Numbered from the stretch's first letter, positions 8,445 through 18,663 are shown. The stretch: DNA of 64,000 nucleotides from CAVTWD01 sp963738325 (GCA_963738325.1 CAVTWD010000017.1:186001-250000), one strand, 5' to 3'. Translations and numbers: made by a program. Notes: generated by a model from the sequence alone, not told the origin.

Positions 8445-10004
8445 TCAACCGGCCGGCTCGACCTCACTGACCTCGAGCCGGTCGGCCTCCGACACCTCGG
8501 AGTGGTCCTCGGCCACCGCCTTGGGGAATACGGCGAAGCCGACCGCGAGCACGAGCAGGGAGAGCGTCCCCCCGACCACGAGGGCGGCGCGAATCCCGGC
8601 GACGAACGCGTCGTCGGCGGCGTCCACGAGATCGGCCAAGACCTTCACCGCACCGGGCAGGGGGCGGCGAGGGCCGATCAACGACACGACGGCGCGGGGG
8701 TTCGCCTCCTCCACCACCGCATGCACCGCCTCCTGCCGTCCCGGTTCGCTGAGATACGGCGCGAAGCCGGACGGCAGGGTGGCGGCCACGACCGCGGCCA
8801 ACACACTGCCCATCACCGCGAAGCCCGCCGTCGAGCCGAGCGCTCGCTGCGCGCTCATGATCCCCGAAGCCATACCCGCTCGAGCGGGTGGGATCGAGGA
8901 CATGGCCACGTTCGTCGTCGGCGAGATGGACAGGCCGGCCGCGGTGCCCACCAAGACGAGGCCGATCAGCACGGTGATCAGCACGCTGCCCACGCCGATG
9001 GCCACCACGGTCAACCCGGCCACGAGGCAGCTCAAGCCGACCAGCGTGGGGCGGCGACCACCGGCGTGCGCGGCCCAGTTGCCGGCCACCGGGGCGAGCA
9101 CGATCGTCGGCACCGTGAAGGCCAGCATCACGACGCCGGCGCGTTCGGGGCTGTAGTCCTTCACGTTCTGGAAGTACTGGGTGATGATCAGCAGCAGCCC
9201 GTAGACCGCGAACAGCACGACGAACAAGGTGGCGATGGCGGCGCTGTACACGCGGTCCTTGAAGACGCGCACGTCCATCATCGGGTCCCGAGCGCGCAGC
9301 TCGAGCAGCACGAAGGCAACGCCGATGGCGCCGCCCCCGACGAGCAGCCCGAGGATCAACGGGGACGTCCATCCCGTGTGCGGCCCCTCGATCAGCGCGT
9401 AGGTGACCGCCCCGACGGCCACGATGAACAGGAGCTGGCCCCGGAGGTCGAGGTCGCGGCGGTGGGATCTCTCGACTCCTCGACGAAGAGGAGGACGAGC
9501 ACCGCCGTGAGCGCACCGAAGACGACGTTGACGAAGAAGATGCTCCGCCAGCCGACGCTCTCGGTGAGGAAGCCGCCGACGGTCGGCCCGATGGCCAGAC
9601 CGAGCGACGCGATGCCCGTCCAGATCCCGATGGCCTTGGCCTTGCGCTTGGGATCGGGGAAGGCCGCGCTCGACCAGGGCCAGCGAGGCCACGTTGACGA
9701 AGGCGGCGCCTACGCCCTGTACCCCGCGCCCGAGGTTGAGGACCAGAAGGCTCGGAGCAGCGCCGCACAACGCCGAGGCCGCCGCGAAGATGATCGTGCC
9801 GAGGAAGAACGCCCGACGACGCCCTTTCTGGTCGCCGAGTGTCGCCGCCGACATGATGAACATACCCATGGTGAGGCTGTAGGCCGCCACCACCCACTGC
9901 AAGCCTTGCTCACCCGCGTTGAAGTCGTTCTGGATGTCGGGCAGGGCGACGTTCACGATGGTCGCGTCGAGAAAGATCATGAAGAGGCCGAGACCGGTGA
10001 CCAC
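8445..10004 (-). pseudogene. MFS drug exporter, DHA2/EmrB-QacA type, two compensating frameshifts
   Basis: This is a proton-driven multidrug exporter of the 14-helix DHA2 group. The N-terminal LFMIFLDATIVNVALPDIQ is the classic helix-1 motif, and GDQKGRRRAFFLGTIIF is the loop 2-3 motif. The C-terminal helices include SPTTNVAMSSIPPARAGMAS. Between ~9680 and ~9465 the reading moves to another frame (PDPKRKAKAIGIWTG, then NVVFGALTAVLVLLFVEES) and then returns. One extra base near 9680 and a second indel near 9465 would restore a single ~520-aa gene. It may be whole in the real genome. Confidence 0.75.
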
Positions 10005-10071
10005 GAGGGTCAGCCGCTGCCTCGTCGTGAAGGCCCCCGTTCGCGATGGTGGCGACGCTACCGCGACCGGT

Positions 10072-10647
10072 TCAACGCCGGCGCTGTCGGAAGGCGCGCG
10101 CCTTGGCCCGGTTGCCGCAGGTCTCCATCGAGCACCACGCCCGCGATCGGTTGCGCGAATGGTCGAAGTACACCCACCGGCAGGCAGGGTCGCGGCAGGC
10201 TTTCATGCGGTCCCAGGCTCCGGAGGCGACCGCGTCGGCCACGCCCGCGAGCACCATGGCCAGCGCGGCCTCCACCGGGCCCGTCGCGCGGGGCACCAGC
10301 CGGGGGCGGTCGCCCGTCACGTCGACCATGAGCGGCAGGTCACGGGCGAGGCCCTGGAGGTCGCGCCGGGCCTCGGCATCGGCGCGCTTGGCCGCGACAG
10401 GCCGCCCGTCTTCGCCTGGCTCACGGTTGTTGGCCGCGACGAGCGCTCGGAGGCCCTCGCGGAGCACGAGGGCGCGCCGGTGGGAGTCGGCCGTGACGCG
10501 AGCGCGCCCCGCCAAGAGGCCTCGCTCGGCGAGCCAGGCCGCCAGCGTCAACGGGCTGGCGATCTCGTCGGTCCCCAGCTCGATGCTCCGGGTGTTGACG
10601 AAGGCCTCGAGCAGCTCGAGCGAGCCCGGTGGCTGCGAATCCGGCAT
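10072..10647 (-). CDS. ABATE/CGNR zinc-finger protein, putative transcription regulator
   Basis: The 191-aa protein has the stress-linked ABATE domain (residues ~1-135) and a C-terminal CGNR zinc finger: CRDPACRWVYFDHSRNRSR, then WCSMETCGNRAKARAFRQR. The four cysteines and the CGNR signature are present. CGNR fingers are regarded as DNA-binding. Start ATG 10647 has GGAGG upstream. The gene diverges from the ogt-alkA fusion, and a perfect 10-bp inverted repeat lies between the two starts, so it may regulate itself and the repair gene. That regulation is inference. Confidence 0.85.
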   Translation of the reverse strand: MPDSQPPGSLELLEAFVNTRSIELGTDEIASPLTLAAWLAERGLLAGRARVTADSHRRALVLREGLRALVAANNREPGEDGRPVAAKRADAEARRDLQGLARDLPLMVDVTGDRPRLVPRATGPVEAALAMVLAGVADAVASGAWDRMKACRDPACRWVYFDHSRNRSRAWCSMETCGNRAKARAFRQRRR

Positions 10648-10657
10648 CGGTCCTCCG

Positions 10658-10682
10658 AACCGTCCATTGACGATGGACGGTT
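10658..10682. promoter_or_regulatory. Perfect inverted repeat, likely operator, with overlapping promoter
   Basis: AACCGTCCAT and ATGGACGGTT form a perfect 10-bp palindrome around TGACG. It lies 11 bp upstream of the CGNR gene and 30 bp upstream of ogt-alkA. On the + strand TTGACG (10667-10672) and TACTGT (10690-10695) are 17 bp apart, a plausible sigma-70-type promoter whose -35 lies in the palindrome. A bound dimer would be expected to block the rightward promoter. The likely ligand is the adjacent CGNR protein. Confidence 0.6.
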
Positions 10683-10711
10683 ACGTCACTACTGTCTGCT
10701 GTACGAAGGTT

Positions 10712-11932
10712 ATGGGAAAGCACGTGTCCGGTTACACCCTCTTCGACACCGCCATCGGCCGGTGCGGCATCGCCTGGAGCGACGAGGGTGTGGTGGGCGT
10801 CCAACTCCCTGAGGGCGGCGACGAGCGGACCCGAGCCCGGATGAGCCGGCGGTACCCGACCGTCACCGAGAGCGCGCCGCCCGCGCCGGTGGCGGCGGCC
10901 ATCGCCGGCATCGCCGAGGTGTTGCGCGGTCACGCCGTGGACCTCTCGCCCATCATCCTGGACATGCGAGGCGTGCCACCCTTCCACCAGCGGGTCTACG
11001 ACGTGGCACGGTCCATCCTGCCCGGTCACACCCGCACCTACGGCGAGGTTGCCGTCATGGCCGGTTCGCCCGGGTCGGCTCGCGCGGTGGGCCGCGCTCT
11101 CGGCGACAACCCGCTCGCCATCGTGGTGCCGTGCCATCGGGTCGTGGAGGCCGGCGGCAAGCTGGGCGGGTTCTCGGCCGCCGATGGGGTCACCACGAAG
11201 CTGCGCCTGCTCGCCATAGAGGGATCGTGGGCGAACGGAACCCGAGGGCTGTTCGACGGTGACGGCGGGTACGGCTTCGACCCCGTCGCGGCCGCCGTTC
11301 ACCTGAGGGCGGCCGATCCCGAGCTGGCCAGGCTGATGACGTCGATCGGTCCGTTCGACCTGCGCCTCAAGACCGCCAACACCACCTTCGCCGCCCTCGC
11401 CGAAGCCATCGTCTACCAACAGCTCCATGCCCGGGCGGCCGAGACGATCTTCGCCCGGGTCTGTGCGCTCTTCCCGCATGCCCACGAGGGCCCGCGACCT
11501 GAACACATCGCGCGGGCCTCGGATGACCGCCTGCGAGCGGCGGGGGTCTCGCGCGCCAAGCTCCTCGCACCGCGCGACCTCGCCGAGCGCGCCATGAGCG
11601 GGCGGCTCCTCTCCCTCGCCGAGCTGCAGGGCACGGACGACGCGGCTGTCATCGAGCACCTCACGGAGGTGCGCGGCATCGGGCGTTGGACCGCCGAGAT
11701 GTTCCTCATCTTCCGGCTCGGGCGCCCTGACGTCCTGCCCGTGGACGACTACCGCGTCCGCCAGGGTTTCGGAATCGCGTTCGAGACGCCCGAGCTCCCG
11801 AACCGAAAGGGCGTCGAGGCACGGGCGGAGGCGTGGCGCCCCTACCGCACGGTGGCCAGCTGGTACTTGTGGCGCGCCGTCGAAGCGCGCCACGAGGCCG
11901 CGCTCGATGCAACCGACCGCACTGCCGTCTGA
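10712..11932 (+). CDS. Fused O6-methylguanine-DNA methyltransferase / 3-methyladenine glycosylase (Ogt-AlkA)
   Basis: One protein joins two alkylation-repair enzymes. Residues ~5-170 are a methyltransferase with the acceptor-cysteine motif IVVPCHRVVEAGGKLGGFS. Residues ~190-400 are an AlkA-type HhH-GPD glycosylase: IVYQQLHARAAETIFARV, the helix-hairpin-helix VRGIGRWTAEMFLIFRLG, and the catalytic aspartate in VLPVDDYRVRQG. ATG 10712 is taken. GTG 10724 (VSGYTLFDTAIGRCGIAW) matches family N-termini and has GGAAAG upstream, so it is an equal candidate. The fusion would handle both O6-alkyl and N-alkyl lesions. No frameshift is seen. Confidence 0.88.
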   Translation: MGKHVSGYTLFDTAIGRCGIAWSDEGVVGVQLPEGGDERTRARMSRRYPTVTESAPPAPVAAAIAGIAEVLRGHAVDLSPIILDMRGVPPFHQRVYDVARSILPGHTRTYGEVAVMAGSPGSARAVGRALGDNPLAIVVPCHRVVEAGGKLGGFSAADGVTTKLRLLAIEGSWANGTRGLFDGDGGYGFDPVAAAVHLRAADPELARLMTSIGPFDLRLKTANTTFAALAEAIVYQQLHARAAETIFARVCALFPHAHEGPRPEHIARASDDRLRAAGVSRAKLLAPRDLAERAMSGRLLSLAELQGTDDAAVIEHLTEVRGIGRWTAEMFLIFRLGRPDVLPVDDYRVRQGFGIAFETPELPNRKGVEARAEAWRPYRTVASWYLWRAVEARHEAALDATDRTAV

Positions 11933-11935
11933 CCC

Positions 11936-12276
11936 ATGGTCACGATCGACGAGGTGCGGGCCTTCGCCCTGGGTTTGGAGCGCAGTTACGAGGCATTGGT
12001 GCGTGACCGCGTCAAGTTCCGCGTCGGGCGCATCGTGTACCTCGCCTTCTCGCCGACGAGACGCTGATGGGGTTCGCCTTCCCGAAGGAGGAGCGGGAGG
12101 CGTTGGTCGCGTCCGAGCCCCACAAGTTCCTCATGCCCAAGCTGGCCGACATGCGCTACCACTGGGTCGTCGTGCGCCTGGAGGCCATCGACGCGGCGGA
12201 GATGCGCGAGATCGTGCTGGATGCGTGGCGGATGGTCGTCCCGAAGCGGGTCGCCGCCGCGCACGACGACGAGTGA
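11936..12276 (+). CDS. MmcQ/YjbR-family protein, one frameshift
   Basis: This is a small DNA-binding-fold protein of the MmcQ/YjbR family (role unknown). The N-terminal part MVTIDEVRAFALGLERSYEA reads to 12053. The rest, MGFAFPKEEREALVASEPHK to LDAWRMVVPKRVAAAH, is in the next frame. Adding one C in 'tcgccgacgag' near 12054 restores a ~113-aa protein of normal length. It starts three bases after the ogt-alkA stop, so probably co-transcribed. The break may be a sequencing indel. Confidence 0.7.
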
Positions 12277-12396
12277 CGGACAGCTCGGCTCCGGCGGCAC
12301 GGCCGGCGGCCAGGCCCGGTCGACCGGGGCCACCTTCCGACGGCCGGCCGCCGCCGAACTGCGCCACCGCGCGGCGCGATCCCGTTCGGCCCGGCC

Positions 12397-13620
12397 ATGA
12401 TGGGTGCGTGGCCGGGGGGGCAGGGGGACAGCGAGGAGCCGCCCGCGCCGGCCCGCACCACGGTCGCCATCGTCGGCGCCGGGCCCGCCGGCCTGGTCCT
12501 CGGCCATCTCTTGGAGCGCGCCCGCATCCCGTTCGTGCTGCTGGAACGCCACGTTCGGACCGATGTGGCCGGCGCCCCCAAGGCCGGGGTGGTGGAGTAC
12601 CGCACGGTCGAGCTGCTGCGCGCGGAAGGCATCGCGGGCGACGTCGTGCGTTTCGTCCATCGCAACGACTGCTGTGAGTTCCGCACCCCGAGCGAGAGCG
12701 TGGTCTTCGACTACGGGGCCATGACCGGCGGGCGGCCCCACTACATCTACCCGCAGCACGAGTTGGTCACCGCCTTGTGCGACGCGTTGGTGGCGACGGG
12801 CGCCGAGGTTCGCTTCGGCGCGACCGTGACCGGCGTCGAGGCGGACGGCAACGGCGTGAGCGTCCTCGTCGCCGGCGCCGCGGGGGACCCTTGCGCGGTA
12901 CAGGCCGACACATCGTCGTCGGCTGCGACGGGGCGCGACGCAATGTGGCCGGCGCGATGACTTCGGCGAGTCTCGTCGAGGATTCGCTATCCGTGCGGTG
13001 GCTGGCGGTGATCGGCGCCGCTGCGCCCCTCGTCCCCCACACCATCTATGCCGCTCATCCCGACGGCTTCGCCGGGCACATGCGCCGGGGAGCGACCCAC
13101 ACCCGTTACTACCTCGAGGTGCCGACGAGCGACGCCATCGCGGACTGGCCCGAGGCGAGCGTCCGTGAACAACTCACCATCCGCCTCGGCATCAGCCACG
13201 CCCTCGACGCCGTCTCTCCTTCGTCGATCCGAGCCTCGTCGACCTCCGCGGCCGCTACCTCGTGGCCGCCGACGGTGCCCACAGCACGGTGCGCGAGCTG
13301 CTCGGGATCCCGTTCGAGGGTCGCGGTGTCTTCTCGAACAGCCTCACGATCTACTTCACCGCCGACGTCCGCCCGGAGATGGAGGGCAAGCCGCTCAGCG
13401 TCATCTACGTCAACAACCCGACCTTCGGCGGCTTCTTCCGGTTGGACAAGGACTGCCGGTCGGGCTTCCTCGTCATCAACACCGTGGGCGATCCATCGCG
13501 TAGGGCTGCCGCGGCGGACGCGGCGGCCGACACGAGCGAGCGGCGCTTAATCGAGCTCGTGCGCGCGGGAGTGGGGCGAAGGGACCTCGACGAGATGACG
13601 GCGCGGATCGGCGACGATGA
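12397..13620 (+). pseudogene. Chimeric flavin monooxygenase: PobA-like front joined to a different FAD monooxygenase
   Basis: The first ~270 residues are 4-hydroxybenzoate-3-monooxygenase-like: TTVAIVGAGPAGLVLGHLLE, KAGVVEYRTVELLRAEGIAG, GGRPHYIYPQHELVTALCDA, then in another frame MTSASLVEDSLSVRWLAVIG. A frameshift lies near 12885. Near 13215 the sequence changes to the FAD domain of another monooxygenase (GRYLVAADGAHSTVRELLGI, NPTFGGFFRLDKDCRSGFLV) and stops resembling anything near 13620. The last open frame runs antisense into the amidohydrolase gene to a stop at 13726. Neither enzyme is complete. A join or recombination at ~13215 is likely. Confidence 0.65.
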
Positions 13621-13682
13621 GTCGCGCGCGGGCTTCCTGGAGCGCGTCCCGGGCAATGCGGAGCTCGTCCGCCTCGTCGGGT

Positions 13683-14955
13683 TCAGCGACCCGGAACCGG
13701 GAGGCGGAACAGCCGCGCCACGTTGAGGCCCAGGATCTTCGCCCGGGACTCGTCAGAGAGATCACCCATCATGCGCTCGATCGCGTCGGCGGAGTGCGGC
13801 CACGAGCCCTCGTGATGGGGGTAGTCGTTGGCCCACAGCACGTTGTCGACGAGATCGAGCTCCTCCACGAACATCAGCCCGGCATAGTCGAGCTGGAACG
13901 TGGCGAAGCAGTGCCGGCGGAAGTAGTGCGAGGGCAACTCGGGGATGACCGGCCGCACCCAGAAGTGATGGGCGCGGTAGGCGTGGTCCATCGTCTCGAT
14001 CAACCAGGGCAGGAAGCCGATGCCGCTCTCGACGAGGCCTGCTGTCAAGCCGCGGATGGCGCTCGAACACACCCGAGGCGATCATCTGGACCAGGGGTTC
14101 GATGGTCGTCTCCATCGAATGGCAGACGTAGTTGACGATGGCCCCACCGTTGCCGCCGGTCGCCCGGGGATCCTTGCCGGTCGACACGTGGAAGGTGGTG
14201 ACGAGGCCGGTCTCCTCCAGCAGGCACCACATCGACTCGAAGGACGGGTCGTTGTACTGCAGCCGGCCGAACTCGGTCGGGCCGTAGATGGGCGCATTGC
14301 CGAGGCACACGCCGCGGAAGCCGTGGTCGACGGCCCAGCGGATCTCGGCCTCGGCCCCTTCCTGGTCGCCCGTGGCGACGAGGGCCATGGGCAGCACCTT
14401 GGGGTCGTCGCCTTGCATGTGCACACCGACGTGGTCGAGCGCCCAGCGGTTCCACGTGCGGCACATGGCCATGGCGAAGACCGGGTCGGGCGTGGCCCAG
14501 CACAACAGCCCGGTCGTCGGGAAGAGGACCTCGACGTCGACGCCGTCGCGGGCTTGGTCGGCGAGGCGCTGCTCGACCGAGCGGCCCGCACCGACGCGCA
14601 GCAGGTCCTCGGCCTCCATGCGCTCCCGAGAGAAGCGGTTGTGCTCGGGCCGTTCGAAGCTCTGCTGCGCCTGCACGGTCCTGCTCTTCGACCCGGGCAT
14701 CACGAGCTGGGGCCGGTTCCCCTCGCAGATCATGTACTGCGCGCCGTCCGCTTGTACCTCGACGTGCGGGATCCTGTCGCGGTACTCCGGCTCGATGGTC
14801 TGGAGAAAGGCGAGCGACTCGGTCACATGGCAGTCGGCCGACACCATGTAGTACTTGTCCGGGTCGCCGGGACGGGCCGTGCGGGTCCAGCCCTCCACGC
14901 CAGGGCTGCCGATGCGCCAGGCGTTCTTCGAGGCGTCCGGATCGGTGATCGTCAT
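13683..14955 (-). CDS. Amidohydrolase-2-family metal-dependent hydrolase, one frameshift
   Basis: This TIM-barrel hydrolase/decarboxylase of the amidohydrolase_2 type starts at ATG 14955 with GAGGAG upstream. Near the N-terminus DKYYMVSADCHVTESLAFLQ carries the metal site (DCH in place of DxH). The C-terminal part has DNVLWANDYPHHEGSWPHSA with the conserved ND.PH and stops at 13683. One extra T near 14045 throws the frame; removing it rejoins ERHPRL with TAGLVESGIGFLPW. It overlaps the DUF35 gene by ATGA and ends the operon. Homologues act on aromatic or CoA-linked acids. Confidence 0.72.
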
Positions 14956-15485
14956 CGCGGCTCCTCTTCGTCTTCCATCCCATGATCGCGCCCGCCGCCT
15001 GGTTCGCCCACCCCGTGGCGGCGGCGCCATTGCGGCAACAGGACGACTTCGCCGTCGTCGGCGGTGCGCTCGTCCCAGGTGGCCTCCACCGCCAAGCCGA
15101 TCGTGATCTCGTCGCGCGGCGCGTCGATGAGGTTGCCGACGACACGCACCTCGGGCGCATCGCCAAGGCTCACGAGCACGACGGCGTAGGGCACGGAGGC
15201 CTCGAGGGCAGCATGGACCGCGTGGTGGACGACCGTGTAGCTGTAGATCGTCCCGGTCGGCGCGACGGCGTGCGTGGTGAACGCCATGGATCCGCAGGCG
15301 TGGCAGACCTCCTCGGGCGGATGCTGCCGCGTGGCGCAGGCGCGACAGGACTGGAGGGCCAAGGTGCCCGAGATGAACCAGGCCCGGTTGGTGGCGTCGA
15401 GCGCGGGCACCGCCCAGTCCCGCGGCAGCACCCCGGGCACGGCCGGCGGTGGCGGCCCGTCTGCCGGGCCGCGCTCTCGACTCAT
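14952..15485 (-). CDS. DUF35 OB-fold, zinc-ribbon acyl-CoA-associated protein
   Basis: The 177-aa protein has the DUF35 layout: an N-terminal helix, a rubredoxin-like zinc ribbon (CRACATRQHPPEEVCHACG) and an OB-fold (GTIYSYTVVHHAVHAALEAS, VRVVGNLIDAPRDEITIGL). Such proteins pair with thiolases or act as ChsH2-like hydratase/aldolase partners in steroid and acyl-CoA breakdown. The start overlaps the thiolase stop by ATGA and the stop overlaps the amidohydrolase start by ATGA. Together this suggests one enzyme set with the thiolase upstream. Confidence 0.85.
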   Translation of the reverse strand: MSRERGPADGPPPPAVPGVLPRDWAVPALDATNRAWFISGTLALQSCRACATRQHPPEEVCHACGSMAFTTHAVAPTGTIYSYTVVHHAVHAALEASVPYAVVLVSLGDAPEVRVVGNLIDAPRDEITIGLAVEATWDERTADDGEVVLLPQWRRRHGVGEPGGGRDHGMEDEEEPR

Positions 15486-16635
15486 GGCCGGCCGAACAGC
15501 ACGGCGCTTCCCGGGCCGAAACCGGGTCCCGACACCGACAGGCTCAGCTCGACATCGGCCACCTGGCAGGTCGAGTCGCCGCGCACCTGGCGCACCGCCT
15601 CCACCACGTTGCCGAAGCCGTGGATGTAGCCCTCGGCGAGGTTGCCGCCGCTGGTGTTGATCGGCAACCCGCCGTCGGGCCAGCGCAGGTTGTCGTCGGC
15701 CACGAAGTCGTTCAGCTCTCCCGGCTTGCAGAAGCCCATCTCGCTGATCGCCATCAGCACCGGCCCGGTGAAGTTCTCGTAGAACTGGGCGACCTGCACG
15801 TCGCCCGGCTGGGCCCCCGATCGCTTCCACAGTTGCTCGCCCGCGTGGCGGTGGTACGCGGTCGGGAAGCCAGGCTCGTTGAAGGCGGCCGTGCCGTCGC
15901 GATGGTTCAGCCCGTGCGCACCAGCCACGATCGCCACGGGCGGTTGCCGCAGGTCGCGGCTCCGTTCGGGGGTGGTCACCACGAGGGCGGCCGCGCCGTC
16001 GTTCTCCGGGCAGCAGTCGTAGAGATGGAACGGCTCCGCGATCCAACGCGACGCGTGGTACTCCTCGCGGGTGAGCGGCGAGCCGTAGCGAACGGCGCGC
16101 GGGTTGCGCTGGGCGTGCGCGTACGACGTGAGCGCGATCTCGGCCAGCGTGTCTTGGGTGATCCCGTACTCATGCATGAACCGCATGGTCTGCATGGCGC
16201 AGATCTGCGCGGGCGACAACAGGCCATAGGGGACGGTGTAGACGGCCGCGCCACGGGAGCGCGCCGGGCACGTCGCGGCGCCCATACCGGTGGAACTGGC
16301 CTTGGGCCAGCGCGCGGAACACGACGACCGTCTCCGCATAGCCGGCCGAGATGGCCGCGTCGGCCAGCGTCACCGCTGCGCCGGCGCCGTTGCCGCCGCC
16401 CCCGAACGTCTGCGCGGTGAAGTCCAGGTCGCCGAGGCCGAGCGCGGCGCTGAGCCGGAGCGGCTCGTTGCGGTCCATGTACGACACGAGGCCGTGTACG
16501 TCACCCGTGGGCAGGCCGGCGTCGTCGAGCGCGTTGCGGATGGCGATGCACGCGAGTTGGAACTCCGACTGGGTGGCGCCCCCCGCGGTAGAAGGTCGAT
16601 TCCCCCACGCCGACCACGACGGCGGCGCCGTGCAC
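15482..16635 (-). CDS. Thiolase / lipid-transfer-type acyl-CoA acetyltransferase, frameshifted
   Basis: This is a SCP-x-like thiolase. It shows LDFTAQTFGGGGNGAGAAV, then ICAMQTMRFMHEYGITQDT, HLYDCCPENDGAAALVVTT, and the C-terminal GGLPINTSGGNLAEGYIHG with the family asparagine-glycine loop. The proposed start is GTG 16635. Two breaks are visible: one in a run of six C at 16579-16584 and one near 16290. Both look like single-base indels. It lies between the acyl-CoA synthetase (27 bp gap) and DUF35 (ATGA overlap), as expected for a thiolase-DUF35 pair. Confidence 0.7.
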
Positions 16636-16662
16636 CCGCCGGTCCCCCCTAGCCCTGAGCCG

Positions 16663-18286
16663 TCACGCGAACAACTCGCGTGCGGCGGGATAGTCGGCCT
16701 TGCCGCTCGGTGCGCGCGGCACCTGCGGGACCAGCGCGGATCGCCTTCGGCAGCTTGTAGCTGGCCAGCCGGCCGCGGGCGTCGGTGAGGATCTCCTCGG
16801 CCTCGGCCGTGCGGCCAGCGCTGAGCGATACGACGCCCACCACCCGTTGGCCGAAGCGATCGTCGGGGACGCCGAAGACGAGCGCGTCTTCCACCGCGAG
16901 GTGGAGCTTGAGCGCCTCCTCGACCTCCTCGGGGAAGATCTTCTCGCCTCCGCGTATTGATGCAGTTCGAGCCCCGCCCGAGAGCACCAGCGTGCCGTCG
17001 GGGCGACGGTCGCCATGTCGCCGGGGAAGCCGTAGCGGACGCCGTCGACCGCGCGGAACGTGCGCGCCGACTTGTCGGGGTCCTTGTAGTAGCCGATCGG
17101 GATCATCCCGCCGTTGGCCACCATGCCGATCTCGCCTGATCCCGCGCTCCACCTCGCGGCCGTCGTCGGTGAAGACCCTCGTGGTCGGGCCGGGCGTGAA
17201 CTTGCGCAGTCTCGTCCTCGGCGTGTCCTTCGTGGTGATGGACGTACCCATCCCGCCCTCGGTCGAGCCGAGCACGTCGGCGATCGCGAGCGCCGGCAGA
17301 TGCGCGATGAGGCCCTGCTTCACATCGAGCCGAGAACATGGCGCCCGAGGACACGATCAAGCGCAGCGACGAGAGGTCCCAACGGCCGGGTGCTCGTCGA
17401 GGGCGCGCAGCATCGGCTTGGCGAAGGCGTCGCCCACGATGATGAGCGTGCTGCACACCCTCGCGCTCGACGATGTCCCATAGCTCGACGGGGTCGAAAC
17501 CGCGCCTTCTCGTGCAGTGACGGCCGTGCCGCCGAGCATGTGTGGCATCATCATGCCGAGCCAGCACCCGGTGCCGTGCATGAGCGGTGGTCCGGACATC
17601 GAGACAGTCGGGTCGCCCGCCTCGTGCAGGCGCGCGCCGTGGCGGGGAGCTCGTCGGGGTCCTCGATCTGGGCCAGCCCGATCATCTGCGGGTAGGTTTC
17701 AAGAAGAAGCCCGTGAAGTCGCTCATCGAGTACATCACGCCCTTGGGCATCCCGGTGGTGCCGCCCGTGTAGAGCATGTAGATCTCGTCGCCCTCGGGCT
17801 CGATGCGGTCCGCGGGCGCAAGACGTCGGCTGAAGCTCGTCGTAGGCCGAGCGATCCCTCGACGTGGTCGCGAACCGTCGGGCGCGGGCCCGTCATCGAC
17901 CTCGACGAGCAGCCGGAGCTTCGGGAGCCGGCGCGCACGCGCGCGATCCGGTCGCCGAGCGAGCTATGGAACACCAGCGCCTCGGCGTCGGCGTTGTCGA
18001 GCAGGTAGTCCAGCTCGTCATCGAGATAGCGGTAGTTGACGTTGATCGGGACGCCGCGGATCTTGATCGCGGCGAAATTGGTCTCGCAGTACTCGGGCGA
18101 GTTGTACAGGTACATCCCGACCTTCGCCTCCGGGCCAAGACCGGCATCGAGCAGGGCACGCGCCAGCCGCGCGGCGCGCTGTTCGTACTCCCGCCAGCTC
18201 AGCCGCCGCTCACGCTGGACGATCGCGGTCTGCTCGGGCACCGCGTCGGCGACCGCCTCCCAGATGGCACCGAAGTGCGTCCGCAT
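16663..18286 (-). pseudogene. AMP-dependent acyl-CoA synthetase, many frameshifts
   Basis: Fragments in all three frames spell an ANL-superfamily acyl-CoA synthetase. The N-terminus (MRTHFGAIWEAVADAVPEQT, LGPEAKVGMYLYNSPEYCET) starts at 18286. The AMP-binding loop EIYMLYTGGTTGMPKGVMYS is near 17770-17710. MSGPPLMHGTGCWLGMMMPH follows, then VLGSTEGGMGTSITTKDTP, then the hinge/C-domain ASIRGGEKIFPEEVEEALKL and a C-terminal PSGKADYPAARELFA. At least seven frame changes occur. It would activate an acid to its CoA ester, feeding the thiolase/DUF35/amidohydrolase set. Either it is decayed or the consensus here is poor. Confidence 0.65.
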
Positions 18287-18309
18287 GCTGACCCCCCAGG
18301 ACTGGATTC

Positions 18310-18465
18310 CGCCGGGAAGCTAACCCACGCGGCCTATCCCAAGGCGGACCGGCTCGGCACCGATCTCAATCGCGATCGCCTCTGGGAACGCCTGCAGACC
18401 TACGGCATCCGACCCGTGAGGCAGATCAGCATCGACACGGTCTGGTCGGCGTTGCGGTTCCGACA
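18310..18465 (+). pseudogene. C-terminal fragment, possibly of a split-barrel (PPOX-like) protein
   Basis: The + strand reads YPKADRLGTDLNRDRLWERL and RPVRQISIDTVWSALRFR, which looks like the natural end of a real protein. I associate it, weakly, with pyridoxamine-phosphate-oxidase-like families. No start or upstream domain is present, and the sequence changes to a minus-strand methyltransferase fragment near 18465. It is probably a remnant. Confidence 0.35.
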
Positions 18466-18663
18466 GGGCTCGGCCAGCCTGCGGCCGGTGTGGAAGTGGT
18501 ACAGGCCGTCGGGGTCGGAAGCGACCTGCCGGTACTTCTTCCGTACCTCGGCGCGCAACGCCTCGCTGTCCACGGGTGCGTCGACCGGAACCGTGGTCTC
18601 GGCGCCGTCCGCATGGTGCAGCCCGACCACCCTGTCCTCGTCGGCCACGCGCCGTCCCTTCAT
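18466..18663 (-). pseudogene. N-terminal fragment of a SAM methyltransferase (ArsM-like start)
   Basis: The frame from ATG 18663 contains SEALRAEVRKKYRQVASDPD and GLYHFHTGRRLAEP. I recognise this as the opening of arsenite-methyltransferase-like SAM methyltransferases. The catalytic Rossmann domain is absent; the frame leaves recognisable sequence near 18465 and stops at 18400. It is a truncated gene. Confidence 0.45.

Noticed and set aside
8502..10331. 609-codon open frame on the + strand across the MFS gene
   Set aside because: It is antisense to a clear membrane transporter, rich in His/Asp/Glu/Gly as expected from the opposite strand of GC-rich hydrophobic codons, and has no recognisable domain.
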